Part shown: piece by piece, positions 17,112 to 25,870 of the stretch
Numbering within the stretch: the first letter of the stretch is position 1
Layout of the letters: every line of letters begins with the position of its first letter
NCBI GenBank assembly: GCA_017537345.1
Contig: JAFYKY010000010.1
Span: 173,987 to 237,986 of the forward strand
DNA: 64,000 bases
DNA from: Clostridia bacterium
GTDB taxonomy: Bacteria; Bacillota; Clostridia; Oscillospirales; CAG-382
Direction of reading: 5' to 3'
Notes under the pieces: model-generated
The model's input: only the letters and a program-made list of their open reading frames with translations
Databases searched by the model: none
Told to the model about the DNA's origin: nothing
Program-made: the position numbers and the translations under genes

Positions 17112-17136
17112 AGGAAGTTTTTGGTAGGCTTACCAA
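17112..17136. terminator. Terminator of the 17144-17413 gene
   Basis: Perfect inverted repeat AGTTTTTGGTA / TACCAAAAACT around a 4-nt loop directly after the stop of the leftward gene. Confidence 0.7.
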
Positions 17137-17143
17137 AAACTGC

Positions 17144-17413
17144 TTATCGTTCGTCTGCTTTAAGTGCTTCCAGCAAGTATTTTGTTGCAAACTGCACGCC
17201 TTTTTTAAAGCACTTCTTGCCGTATATTTCCGCAAAATGCTCTCTGTTGGAAATCAAAACCCCGAGCAGCATCTCTTGCTTCTCATTTAAGTCTGCTCGC
17301 AACATCTCCTCGTCCTGCTCCATCATATCTGTTACAAACACTTCTTCGTCGCTTGCCTGCGGATCTTTTTCAGACAAATACAAATCCCACAAATCATCAA
17401 GTATATTTTCCAT
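17144..17413 (-). CDS. Small acidic helical protein (DUF6809-like)
   Basis: 89 residues from the ATG at 17413, five bases after GGAGG. It is acidic and helical: MENILDDLWDLYLSEKDPQA at the N-terminus, a predicted coiled coil in the middle, and YGKKCFKKGVQFATKYLLEA at the C-terminus. This pattern is like the short DUF6809 proteins of Clostridia, of unknown function; assignment is by eye. It is divergent from a 72-residue Xre regulator and its promoter spacer is filled by an inverted repeat, so it is very probably the regulator's target. Confidence 0.7.
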   Translation of the reverse strand: MENILDDLWDLYLSEKDPQASDEEVFVTDMMEQDEEMLRADLNEKQEMLLGVLISNREHFAEIYGKKCFKKGVQFATKYLLEALKADER

Positions 17414-17453
17414 ATTGCCTCCGTATTGTTTGGTTTCTTTATGTACACAATAC

Positions 17454-17482
17454 ATTTTAGCACCTTTTAAGGTGCGTGTCAA
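17454..17482 (-). promoter_or_regulatory. Promoter with operator in the spacer
   Basis: Read leftward: TTGACA (17477-17482), a 17-bp spacer, TAAAAT (17454-17459). The spacer is almost entirely the inverted repeat GCACCTT-AA-AAGGTGC (17460-17475). A repressor bound there would exclude RNA polymerase. The divergent Xre gene is the obvious candidate regulator. Confidence 0.8.
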
Positions 17483-17532
17483 GCGCATCTTATAGAGTGC
17501 GTGATATAATCGTGGGCGAGGGAGGCGAGAAG

Positions 17533-17751
17533 ATGAATATGTATCAAAGATTAAAAGATGTTCGTGAAGACCGCGATCTTTCCCAAAGCGATATAGCAAA
17601 GCTTCTCGGCACAACCAGACAGCAGGTAAGCAAGTGGGAAACGGGCGCGCAGATGATGGGCGCTGACAAATATGCAAAATTGGCAGAATATTATAACATT
17701 TCTGTCGATTACCTGTTGGGGCTTATTGATTATCCGAGAAATTTAAAATAA
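17533..17751 (+). CDS. Minimal Xre-family repressor
   Basis: 72 residues from the ATG at 17533 (GGGAGG eight bases upstream). The whole protein is a Cro/CI helix-turn-helix: LKDVREDRDLSQSDIAKLLG then TTRQQVSKWETGAQ, ending ISVDYLLGLIDYPRNLK. With no effector domain it resembles phage or element repressors and antitoxin-type regulators. A TATAAT at 17503-17508 serves as its -10. It faces a small helical protein gene across a shared regulatory region. Confidence 0.9.
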   Translation: MNMYQRLKDVREDRDLSQSDIAKLLGTTRQQVSKWETGAQMMGADKYAKLAEYYNISVDYLLGLIDYPRNLK

Positions 17752-17826
17752 AAACAGCTTGTTTACAGATAAGCTGTTTTTTTATTGCCGCTTTCCAAAA
17801 GCTGATCAGCGTTTACAAAAAAACAG

Positions 17827-17856
17827 TTGACCTTTTGCCGAGGTTCGTTATATAAT
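17827..17856 (+). promoter_or_regulatory. Promoter of the beta-helix lipoprotein gene
   Basis: TTGACC (17827-17832), 18-bp spacer, TATAAT (17851-17856), about 30 bp before the start codon. Confidence 0.65.
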
Positions 17857-17884
17857 AAGGTATAAAACACAGGACGGTAACACA

Positions 17885-20317
17885 ATGAAAAAAAGTTTAG
17901 CATTAATTTTATGTATATTGATACTTCTTCCCCTGCTTTTTGCCTGCAGGGAACAGACGGAGGCGGTGAACACGCCCCAGCGGTTATATATAACCGACGG
18001 AAGCGCGCTGTACAAGCGTCTGTATTCCCTTTACGTTTCCGAGGCGGACGAGGAAACCGTGAAAAAGGAAGCGGAGAATATTTTAAAAAGCATTAAAGGC
18101 TTTGAATATACCGGCAAGCCTGCTGGCGGCGCAGAGTTTGACGGAGAAATATACGCAGGGGGAGATTACACCGTAACCACCGATGATGAATTCAAGGCGG
18201 CGGTGGAAAAAGCCGTATCCGGCGAGGTGATATTCATTCCCTCCGGCGTGACTATCGACCTTGCGGACCTTTACGAAACCGAATCCTACACGGCGAAGAT
18301 CCCCGCGGGAGTTATTATTGCTTCCGACAGAGGCATAAACGAAGGCGGTGTATTGAAGTTTTCCCACCAATCCGGAACTCTGCTGGTGTGCGCCGATAAC
18401 GTTACCGTTACGGGAATAAACCTGCTTGGAGTGGTTTCCCTTTACGGAAAGACAGACACCAACCGTGGAGATAACGGCATACGTCTGGACGGAACGGGAA
18501 TTGAAATTTCCAACTGCGAGATCGCATCCTTCAGCAAAAGCGGTATTACCGTTTTCCCTCAGGCCCAAGCCACTGTTTCCCATTGCTTTATACATAACTG
18601 CGAAACGGGCTTTGCAGACAGAGAAAAGGCAGACATAACCCTTGAAGACAATTTGTTTTTTGCAAACAACTGCCATTATAACACAGACAAAGACGATTCC
18701 CCCGCCCTGCCCGAAGGAAACTATATTGCAACCGAAAAGCAGGCAGAAGCACCCTTGGTAGAGCAGGTACAGCCCGATATTACAAGCGCTTTGTTCCCCG
18801 CAGACGTTTACGAAACCTGCGTTTTGCTTGAAAGAATTGCCGCAGGGGAAACGGAGCGTATTATCGACGCGCTGGCGCTTTACAGCGGAACTACCAATTA
18901 CTATTATTACAAGGACAAAATTTCCATTACCAAAGACGGAACGGTTTACGGTATTAAGGATTTTTCAAACCCTCTCGGCGGAGGAAAAGGATATTCCGAT
19001 ATTATAACTGAGGGCGATTACACCGCTACCGACACAGCTTCTCTTATGAATGCGCTGAAAACCGCAAAAAGCGGTGAAACGGTGTTTATACCAAACGGTG
19101 TAAAGATAGGTATTGCAGGTCTTACCCTTACGGTACCCGAAGGAGTAACGCTGGCTTCCGACAGAGGCAGAGTGCTTGAAGACGGCACCGTTTCCACCGG
19201 CGGTATGATATACGTGGCAACACGGCAAACGGAATGTCTTGTGCTTTCCCAAAACTCTGTGTTTACGGGAATTACCCTTGCGGGCGCGGACACGGAAAGG
19301 CACATGACTCACCTTCAGCGCGGACTTAACGATGCGGGAAATTCTTACACCGATTATTATTATTCTCTTACCCTTACCCGCGGACTTGTGGTGCGGGGAG
19401 AGGGCGTAACCGTTTCCAACTGCGAAATAAGCGGTTTTTCCGAAGCGGCAGTGCTGGTGGAAGGATTTAAAGGCGCAAAAGTTTCCCACTGCTATATTCA
19501 CCACAACCAGCGCAACGGATTCGGATACGGCGTAGTGCTGTACCGTCAAGCCGAGGTGGAAATATGCGGAAACCTTTTCAATTTTGACCGCCACGCCATA
19601 GCGGCGGACGGCTCTGCCGGTTCTTCCTATTACGCCCACGATAATATCCATATGGGCACCGCGATATATCACATCTTCGATGCCCACGGCGGTTCGGACA
19701 GAGGGGACGGAACAGACACCGCCTGCGACAAGGTGGAAATGACAAACAACGTATTCCTTTCCGATCGCATTCCTTACAGAAAAAGGGGAACTCCCACGGA
19801 ATACTCTTTATTTAAGCACAACATTGTTATCTACCCCGAGGAAAGTTACGAATACAGATTTTTATACGGCAACAATTTTATTATAGAAGACAATATCTTC
19901 GGTATTGCCGAAAAGGAAAAGACCGTATATGATTTTGAAGGCGCGTCTTCGTTCCTTCTGGATATGAGCCCCGTAGAAAAGTACGAGGGTATGGAATATA
20001 TAGATTCCAAAACCTACAATCTGCGTTACAGATATATTCTTGTGTTTGCTCCCACAGAGGATGGAAAATATTATATAAAGGAATACGGAAATAATCTGGA
20101 CGACGGCAGCATACGCGATTGGAACGAAAAGGTATACATTCCGGAGGGCGGATTTGTGGTCACATTTTCTGCGGATAACGGCTCCGGCTTGCGGCTTTAC
20201 ACCGCCATATCCGACCGCCACGGAATGATATACAACACCACGAAATGTCTTGACGGAGATTTTGTTGCCGAATTCGACGGGATCCTGTTGCGCGTTTACG
20301 CGGCAAAAGTAAAATAA
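17885..20317 (+). CDS. Lipoprotein with two right-handed beta-helix modules
   Basis: 810 residues. The signal peptide ends in the lipobox LFAC. Two homologous modules follow: the first (about residues 90-260) opens GDYTVTTDDEFKAAVEKAVS, and the second (about 375-650) opens GDYTATDTASLMNALKTAKS; both continue with the same order of motifs (GEVIFIPSGVTI or GETVFIPNGVKI, ASDRG, VTVSNCEISGFS, VSHCYIHHN). This is the parallel beta-helix pattern of pectate lyase-like and periplasmic copper-binding-type repeat proteins. A beta-rich C-terminal domain follows (about 700-810). It is surface anchored and likely binds or cleaves a polysaccharide, but catalytic residues cannot be assigned. Confidence 0.85.
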   Translation: MKKSLALILCILILLPLLFACREQTEAVNTPQRLYITDGSALYKRLYSLYVSEADEETVKKEAENILKSIKGFEYTGKPAGGAEFDGEIYAGGDYTVTTDDEFKAAVEKAVSGEVIFIPSGVTIDLADLYETESYTAKIPAGVIIASDRGINEGGVLKFSHQSGTLLVCADNVTVTGINLLGVVSLYGKTDTNRGDNGIRLDGTGIEISNCEIASFSKSGITVFPQAQATVSHCFIHNCETGFADREKADITLEDNLFFANNCHYNTDKDDSPALPEGNYIATEKQAEAPLVEQVQPDITSALFPADVYETCVLLERIAAGETERIIDALALYSGTTNYYYYKDKISITKDGTVYGIKDFSNPLGGGKGYSDIITEGDYTATDTASLMNALKTAKSGETVFIPNGVKIGIAGLTLTVPEGVTLASDRGRVLEDGTVSTGGMIYVATRQTECLVLSQNSVFTGITLAGADTERHMTHLQRGLNDAGNSYTDYYYSLTLTRGLVVRGEGVTVSNCEISGFSEAAVLVEGFKGAKVSHCYIHHNQRNGFGYGVVLYRQAEVEICGNLFNFDRHAIAADGSAGSSYYAHDNIHMGTAIYHIFDAHGGSDRGDGTDTACDKVEMTNNVFLSDRIPYRKRGTPTEYSLFKHNIVIYPEESYEYRFLYGNNFIIEDNIFGIAEKEKTVYDFEGASSFLLDMSPVEKYEGMEYIDSKTYNLRYRYILVFAPTEDGKYYIKEYGNNLDDGSIRDWNEKVYIPEGGFVVTFSADNGSGLRLYTAISDRHGMIYNTTKCLDGDFVAEFDGILLRVYAAKVK

Positions 20318-20325
20318 AGATCAAA

Positions 20326-20350
20326 AAACACCCTGAATTTCAGGGTGTTT
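20326..20350. terminator. Bidirectional terminator between convergent genes
   Basis: 10-bp stem AAACACCCTG / CAGGGTGTTT with a short loop and flanking A/T runs. Confidence 0.85.
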
Positions 20351-20381
20351 TGTTATTTGCCGCAAGGCTTCCCGGGGTAAT

Positions 20382-21002
20382 TCAGCTTTCAACGGTTCCG
20401 TCGGATTGCACGTTGATAACGGTAACCGCCTCCAATTTGGGAAGTGCAACGCCGTTGTAGGTTCCTCTGAAGGGGAAGGAAACGGAAACCGCATAGGTAT
20501 GGGTATCGTAGCTTAATTCCAATTCCTTTTCCACCGTTGCAAGATGAGTGCGGACGGGCTTATCGCAATCCTCCACGTCAAGAACGGGAGATGTAAAATA
20601 AACCTTTTCTTCGTTTACGGCAACGTAGCAATCGCTGAATCGGGCGCCCACCTTAACGGAATAGGATATCAAAAACACCTCTGCCGTATAAAGCACTTTG
20701 CCCTCGGAAACGGATTCCAATGTCCAGATGACCTCTATATCTATTCCGCATCCGTAATCGGAAAGGAAATGTCCGCTGGCGTTTACCTGCGCGGTTTCGT
20801 AATCCGTTTCTGCGGGGAGAGAAATATCATCTGCGCTTTGTTCGGGCTGTGAAATATCCTCGGGAACGGATTGCTCCGGATCAACGGACACCGCGGGAGC
20901 ATCGGGCTTGCTTTCGGAAGGAGCGTTCGATACTTCATCTCCTCCGCAAGCGCAGAGAACAAGGGACAAGGCAAGAGCGGTTATTAAAAATATCTTTTTC
21001 AT
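20382..21002 (-). CDS. Predicted lipoprotein, unknown function
   Basis: 206 residues. Signal peptide with lipobox LVLCAC, then a Ser/Pro/Glu-rich linker (about residues 22-65) and a beta-rich domain (IDIEVIWTLESVSEGKVLYT; YDTHTYAVSVSFPFRGTYNG). No known domain is recognised. It starts 10 bp after the stop of another lipoprotein gene and is surely co-transcribed with it. Confidence 0.8.
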   Translation of the reverse strand: MKKIFLITALALSLVLCACGGDEVSNAPSESKPDAPAVSVDPEQSVPEDISQPEQSADDISLPAETDYETAQVNASGHFLSDYGCGIDIEVIWTLESVSEGKVLYTAEVFLISYSVKVGARFSDCYVAVNEEKVYFTSPVLDVEDCDKPVRTHLATVEKELELSYDTHTYAVSVSFPFRGTYNGVALPKLEAVTVINVQSDGTVES

Positions 21003-21012
21003 AAATTGATCC

Positions 21013-21954
21013 TTACTTACGGTTCATATCAAGATTAATATAGTATTCCGTGCCGTCAAACAAGCCTACCTCCGTGGGAGCGTAATCGAAGCCTATCTTT
21101 TTATCGGGCCAGATGCTTACTGCGGCGTTTTTATCGTTTGTCCAATCGGTTGCGGTTTCCCCGTTATACAAGGTAAGATCGTAGGCGCGGAAGGATTTAA
21201 GATACACACCCTTATCGGTGTTGCCGTATGTAATGTCCTTCCAGTCCTCGCTGGGATTGCCGTTTACGTCCACCTTGGTGTTCTGGGGGTAATCAAGAGC
21301 TACGTTGAAAAGGAAAGCGGTGTTGCTTCCGTCCTTCTTTGCGCCCTTGACCTCTACCTCTACGGAATCCTTAAAGTTGCTGTTAGCCGCTTCTATGGTG
21401 AGCAAGGCTTTTTCGTCCTCGATAAGCTTAAGTGTCATAACGTACGTATCGTTTTTGGGCAGTTTTTTGCTCGATTCATACCAGGTGGGGGTGTTTTGGT
21501 TTACGGGCTCGTACATATTATAGAATATATGCCAGCCGCCGGAAGTGCCGGACCAGCAAAGGCCCACGTCCACACAGTTTTGCCACCAAGAGCCTTCGTA
21601 TACGTCGATGCCCAAAAAGACGTAGCCGTTTAAGAACTTGCCGTCGTCCATAAGGGTTTTTATTTCCATACCCTCAAGGTCAAGGGTGGCGGATGCGCCG
21701 GAATAGCCCGTGTTTGAATATACGGCGAAGGCGGGACCGTCCACATCTCCCATTTTGCCGGTGTTTTCATAATCCAAAGAGGAAATTACCTTCTCTGCTT
21801 TTTCCATATAGTCGATAGATACCTCCTCGCTTTGCTCGCTCTGTTGACCGCTTATATCGTCTGCAGAGGAATTATTCTGCGTTTCACCGCTGTCGCAGGC
21901 GGAAAAGCCCAATATGAGTAACGCTAAAAGAAATATTGAAACTATTTTCTTCAT
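21013..21954 (-). CDS. Predicted lipoprotein, beta-sandwich type
   Basis: 313 residues. Lipobox LGFSAC at the end of the signal peptide, then a Ser/Glu/Gln linker. The main domain contains WQNCVDVGLCWSGTSGGWHI and the stretch NDTYVMTLKLIEDEKALLTI, a beta-rich pattern reminiscent of concanavalin-like or carbohydrate-binding folds. This is an impression, not an identification. First gene of a two-lipoprotein operon; promoter just upstream. Confidence 0.8.
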   Translation of the reverse strand: MKKIVSIFLLALLILGFSACDSGETQNNSSADDISGQQSEQSEEVSIDYMEKAEKVISSLDYENTGKMGDVDGPAFAVYSNTGYSGASATLDLEGMEIKTLMDDGKFLNGYVFLGIDVYEGSWWQNCVDVGLCWSGTSGGWHIFYNMYEPVNQNTPTWYESSKKLPKNDTYVMTLKLIEDEKALLTIEAANSNFKDSVEVEVKGAKKDGSNTAFLFNVALDYPQNTKVDVNGNPSEDWKDITYGNTDKGVYLKSFRAYDLTLYNGETATDWTNDKNAAVSIWPDKKIGFDYAPTEVGLFDGTEYYINLDMNRK

Positions 21955-21984
21955 AAAAAATACTCCTTTTTAAGTATTTATTTA

Positions 21985-22013
21985 ATTATACTATATGAAG
22001 CACCGAAAATCAA
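21985..22013 (-). promoter_or_regulatory. Promoter of the two-lipoprotein operon
   Basis: Read leftward: TTGATT (22008-22013), 17-bp spacer, TATAAT (21985-21990). Confidence 0.75.
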
Positions 22014-22026
22014 GTGCGGCAGGTAG

Positions 22027-22055
22027 TTGAAAAATCAAAAAGAATATGTTAAAAT
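22027..22055 (+). promoter_or_regulatory. Promoter of the MFS transporter gene
   Basis: TTGAAA (22027-22032), 17-bp spacer, TAAAAT (22050-22055). It is back-to-back with the leftward lipoprotein promoter. Confidence 0.7.
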
Positions 22056-22097
22056 GAATTTTGGTAATACTATACCGCAGGAAAGGATGATATATAA

Positions 22098-23642
22098 ATG
22101 AAGCTTAATTACAAACGCACACTATGCGTTGGCTTTGCTTTTTTCCTTATAACCGCCTTCTGGCAGGCGTACGATACCATTATCCCCAAGGTGCTTACCG
22201 ATAGGTTCGGTATGTCCCAGACAGTTTCGGGAATTATTATGGCGCTGGACAACGTGCTGGCTCTGTTTTTGCTTCCCATTTTCGGCGTAATATCCGATAA
22301 ATGCAAGAGCAGGCTGGGCAAGCGCACACCCTTTATCATCGCAGGTACTCTTGCGGCGGTATTGACCTTCTCTGCCCTTTCTATTGTTGATACAGTACAG
22401 CTTAAAAAGATAAACGCCGTTACCGATATCAATTCGGCGGAGGTAAGAGAGATACTTTACGATTACGAATATCCCGAAAAGATAGTGTCTCCCGACGGCG
22501 AAGAGTTCGTGCTTACGGAAAAGTTTACAAAAGAAGATTTTATAAATATGCCCGCCACCTACAAGGACGGCACGGTGACCGAGGGTTATACCGATTATAT
22601 GGTGCCCGCGCGGCAGGCGTATATACGATTTGAAATAACGGAAAAAGACCCTTCGAATATAATATTCTTTATAGGTCTGCTTCTTGCGGTGCTTATATCA
22701 ATGGCGGTGTTCCGCACCCCCGCAGTCGCCCTTATGCCCGACGTTACCCCCAAGCCTCTGCGCTCCAAGGGTAATGCGGTTATAAATCTTATGGGTACTA
22801 TCGGCGGCTCCTGCATACTGGGATTGGGTATAGTTATGGGCACGGGCAAGACCGAAAACACCTTTATGAACTATACCGGATATTATCTTGCGGTTGCGGG
22901 ACTTATGGTTATATGCCTCGCGCTGTTTATGCTTACGGTAAAGGAAAACAAGTTTGTTAAGGAAATGGAGGAAACCTCCAAGCAGTACGGTATTGACGAA
23001 AGCGAAGAACAGACAAGCGGCAATAAAAAGCTGACCAAAGCCGAAAAAAGATCTTTTCTTCTTTTGCTTGCGTCCGTTATCTTCTGGTACTTCGGATACA
23101 ACGCGGTTATAAGCAAATATTCCGTTTATGCGGGAAATATTCTGGATCTGGATTACAACAGCACCCTTCTGGTGGCAAATATCGCCGCCCTTATCGCTTT
23201 TATTCCCGTTGGTATAATCTCCACCAAGCTGGGCAGAAAGAAAATGGTTATTGCAGGCGTGGTTATGCTGGGAACGGCGTTCCTTGTTGCCGCGTTTATG
23301 AGCAGCGGCACTCCCGCCGCCGTAATGATGGCGATATTCGCGCTGGCAGGTATCGGCTGGGCAACCATAAACGTAAACTCCTTCCCTATGGTGGTTGAAC
23401 TTGCCAAGGGCGGAAACGTGGGCAGATACACGGGATTTTATTACACCGCGTCTATGGCGGCGCAAACGCTGACCCCCGTTCTGAGCGGATTTTGTATGGA
23501 TAATTTCGGTATGCGCACCCTGTTCCCCTACGCAACGGTGTTCGTGGGGCTGGCGCTTATCACTATGATACTCGTCCGCCACGGCGATGCGATCCCCGTT
23601 AAAGCACAAAGCGCCGCGGATTATATTCCGGATGCAGACTGA
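22098..23642 (+). CDS. Major facilitator superfamily transporter, sugar-type
   Basis: 514 residues with twelve predicted membrane segments. The cytoplasmic loop motif SDKCKSRLGKRTPFIIAG after helix 2 is typical of the GPH/SLC45-like sugar transporters. An unusual extracytoplasmic insertion of about 75 residues (near residues 100-180, DTVQLKKINAVTDINSAEVR onward) interrupts the first half. A second cytoplasmic loop carries STKLGRKKMVIAG. Substrate is unknown; a sugar or oligosaccharide is likely from the family. The gene is monocistronic. Confidence 0.85.
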   Translation: MKLNYKRTLCVGFAFFLITAFWQAYDTIIPKVLTDRFGMSQTVSGIIMALDNVLALFLLPIFGVISDKCKSRLGKRTPFIIAGTLAAVLTFSALSIVDTVQLKKINAVTDINSAEVREILYDYEYPEKIVSPDGEEFVLTEKFTKEDFINMPATYKDGTVTEGYTDYMVPARQAYIRFEITEKDPSNIIFFIGLLLAVLISMAVFRTPAVALMPDVTPKPLRSKGNAVINLMGTIGGSCILGLGIVMGTGKTENTFMNYTGYYLAVAGLMVICLALFMLTVKENKFVKEMEETSKQYGIDESEEQTSGNKKLTKAEKRSFLLLLASVIFWYFGYNAVISKYSVYAGNILDLDYNSTLLVANIAALIAFIPVGIISTKLGRKKMVIAGVVMLGTAFLVAAFMSSGTPAAVMMAIFALAGIGWATINVNSFPMVVELAKGGNVGRYTGFYYTASMAAQTLTPVLSGFCMDNFGMRTLFPYATVFVGLALITMILVRHGDAIPVKAQSAADYIPDAD

Positions 23643-23744
23643 TAAAATAAAAAACGAGTAAACCGCCTTGAAGCGCACAGCATTTTCGGGAAAAACTCGT
23701 GACGCGATACACTTGAAATCGACAGCCAAACGAGAAACTATGAA

Positions 23745-23768
23745 AAAATCCGCCCCAAGGCGGATTTT
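23745..23768. terminator. Terminator between convergent genes
   Basis: 10-bp stem AAAATCCGCC / GGCGGATTTT with a 4-nt loop and T-run; serves the rightward MFS gene and possibly the leftward HPr-like gene. Confidence 0.85.
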
Positions 23769-23811
23769 TATATATCAAAATATTATCAATACCGGTCGTC
23801 TGGGGAAACGG

Positions 23812-24054
23812 CTATTCAGCCATAAACTGCTTGAACACTTCATAGTGGTCTTTTTCAGTCTCCAGCCAAATATCGTTCCACGCGATCCGTGCAAGATGGG
23901 CACCCAAAAAGCTCTTTGCATCAAGCTTCATTTCTGTTCCGCTTACAAGAAAAACGTCTCCATCGCATTTTGACGCAATACGGTTGAACTCCGTTACTTG
24001 TGCGGCAGTGTCCAAATTGATTTTATAAAGATATCTTTTGTTGCAAGTAATCAT
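23812..24054 (-). CDS. HPr-like protein lacking the phosphorylatable histidine
   Basis: 80 residues, HPr size. The second half reads DVFLVSGTEMKLDAKSFLGA, which aligns with the HPr block ending in ...KSIMG. In HPr the active His lies near residue 15 within an HARPA-like stretch; here that part reads KINLDTAAQVTEFNRIASKC with no histidine. So it cannot be a standard PTS phosphocarrier; a regulatory HPr-like role (compare Crh, which also lacks His15) is possible. AAGGAGG precedes the start. Monocistronic, own promoter. Confidence 0.7.
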   Translation of the reverse strand: MITCNKRYLYKINLDTAAQVTEFNRIASKCDGDVFLVSGTEMKLDAKSFLGAHLARIAWNDIWLETEKDHYEVFKQFMAE

Positions 24055-24414
24055 TAATCTTGCACCTCCTTTTCTATGCGAGGAGCTTATCTCCTCTGTT
24101 CACTATATTATATTCTTTTTGAAAGGTTTTGCAAGATTAACATTTGTTCAATTTGCATATTTTATATAAATATTTTTATGCACATTGCACAAAGGCGAAT
24201 AGGATCGGCATATTAAGGAAACATGCAGTTATCTTCTATTCACCCCCTTTTTCGTAGCGTTATATAAAATATATCATATCGAAAAATGTATGTTAATATG
24301 TTTTTTACGGATAAATTGTAAAAACTTTTAATTAAAAGAATAGCTTTCTATTGCTTTTTTGCTGTTGTATATTGTATAATAAATTATAAGTTAAACAAAA
24401 GCGAGGTTAATAAT
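24055..24414. other. Divergent regulatory region, two promoters
   Basis: Leftward promoter for the HPr-like gene: TTGCAA (24129-24134), 16-bp spacer, TATAAT (24107-24112), followed by a leader hairpin GAGGAG-ATAAG-CTCCTC. Rightward promoter for the aldo/keto reductase: TTGCTT (24351-24356), 18-bp spacer, TATAAT (24375-24380). The AT-rich middle holds no gene I can see. Confidence 0.6.
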
Positions 24415-25539
24415 ATGCTTTACAACACTTTTAAGGACAAAAAGCTTTCCGCTTTGGGTTTGGGAACTATGCGGTTTCCCGTTGTCGGCGATGATTACGC
24501 CAATATAGATATTGAAAAAACCAGAGAGATTTTTGATTACGCAACCAAAAACGGAATAAATTATTTCGACACCGCTTTCGGTTACCACAACGGAAACAGC
24601 GAGATAGTCTGCGGACAGATGCTTAAAAATTACCCCCGCGACAGCTTTTATCTGGCATCCAAATTCCCCGGATTTTCCGAAGAAAACGTTATTAACCACG
24701 AAGAGATATTTGAAAAACAGCTTAAAAAATGCGATGTGGAATATTTTGATTTTTATCTTTTCCACAATCTGTTCTCCCGCAACGCAGGCTGGTATCTGGA
24801 TGACGAAAAATACGGGCTTTATACATATCTGTGCAAGCAGAGAGATGCGGGCAGAATAAAGCATCTTGGTGTTTCCTGCCACTGCGACCTGGAAACCTTG
24901 CGTGCTTTCCTTGATAAATACGGAAAAGACATTGAGTTTGTACAGATTCAGCTTAACTGGCTGGACTGGACCTTGCAGGACGCAAAGGCAAAGGTAGAAT
25001 TACTGAACGAGCGCAACATTCCCATCTGGGTAATGGAGCCCGTGCGCGGCGGAAAGCTGGCTTCCCTTGCACCCAATGACGAAGAAACCTTAAAAGCGCT
25101 CCGTCCCGATGAGGGCATTCCCGCTTGGGCGTTCAGATATCTGCAAAGCATAAAGGGTGTAACCATGGTGCTTTCCGGTATGTCCAATATGCAGCAGATC
25201 ACCGATAATATAAACACCTTCTCTTCCTTTAAGCCTTTAAGCGAGGAGGAAAACGCAACGCTGGCAAAGATAGCGGAAGGAATGCTCAATTCCGTTCCCT
25301 GCACCGCCTGCCGTTACTGCACCGAGGGATGTCCTGCTTCCCTTGATATTCCCGATTTGATAAAGGCTTACAACCGTAAGGATTTTGAAGGACTTTACGG
25401 CGTGAAAAAGCTGGAAGAGGACAAAAAGCCCTCTGCCTGCATCGGCTGCCGCGCCTGCGAAGCGGTCTGCCCCCAGAACATAAAGATCGCCGATATAATG
25501 TCCGAAATGGCAGAGCTGATAAAAGAAAAAGAAGAATAA
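24415..25539 (+). CDS. Aldo/keto reductase with C-terminal 4Fe-4S ferredoxin-like domain
   Basis: 374 residues. The AKR barrel (about 1-285) shows LGLGTMRFPV, the catalytic Asp and Tyr in FDTAFGYHNGN, the Lys in LASKFPG and the His in FHNLF. The C-terminus carries two cysteine clusters, CTACRYCTEGCP (from about 296) and CIGCRACEAVCPQ (from about 342), suited to iron-sulfur centres. This fusion is frequent in strict anaerobes; the substrate is unknown, and electron transfer between ferredoxin-type centres and NAD(P)-linked carbonyl reduction is inferred. Confidence 0.92.
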   Translation: MLYNTFKDKKLSALGLGTMRFPVVGDDYANIDIEKTREIFDYATKNGINYFDTAFGYHNGNSEIVCGQMLKNYPRDSFYLASKFPGFSEENVINHEEIFEKQLKKCDVEYFDFYLFHNLFSRNAGWYLDDEKYGLYTYLCKQRDAGRIKHLGVSCHCDLETLRAFLDKYGKDIEFVQIQLNWLDWTLQDAKAKVELLNERNIPIWVMEPVRGGKLASLAPNDEETLKALRPDEGIPAWAFRYLQSIKGVTMVLSGMSNMQQITDNINTFSSFKPLSEEENATLAKIAEGMLNSVPCTACRYCTEGCPASLDIPDLIKAYNRKDFEGLYGVKKLEEDKKPSACIGCRACEAVCPQNIKIADIMSEMAELIKEKEE

Positions 25540-25545
25540 CTCCCC

Positions 25546-25763
25546 AAAAAATGTTTTCCGGTTGCGTTTGTAAAAAACGGCGCGTTCCACGGAAAACGAT
25601 TTTTCGGGGACCCCGAGAAAATTCAAAAACGACTCAAAACAAAACCTCCGATTAGGGAGACACTTCATAAAGAAGTTTCTCCCTACTTTCTTTTTGCATA
25701 AAAATTGACACTTTCGGTTTGAAAGTGTCATAGTGGGTTACGCACTTTCAAAGGGTGCGTAAC
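25546..25763. repeat. Run of four inverted repeats
   Basis: Within 220 bp are four hairpins: arms CCCCAAAAAATGTTTTCCG and CGGAAAACGATTTTTCGGGG (25546-25611, likely terminator of the reductase gene), GGGAGA / TCTCCC (25656-25684), TGACACTTTC / GAAAGTGTCA (25708-25731), GTTACGCAC / GTGCGTAAC (25737-25762). They fill most of the 331-bp gap before the AT-rich island; no gene is seen. Confidence 0.6.
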
Positions 25764-25870
25764 TATATTAAAATTAACCTAGCTCAAAACCAATAATAAA
25801 TGATATTGTGATGAGGTTTTATAATATAATTTCTTGTTTCTCAAAGAGAAAGCAACGAACTTCTGCAAAG

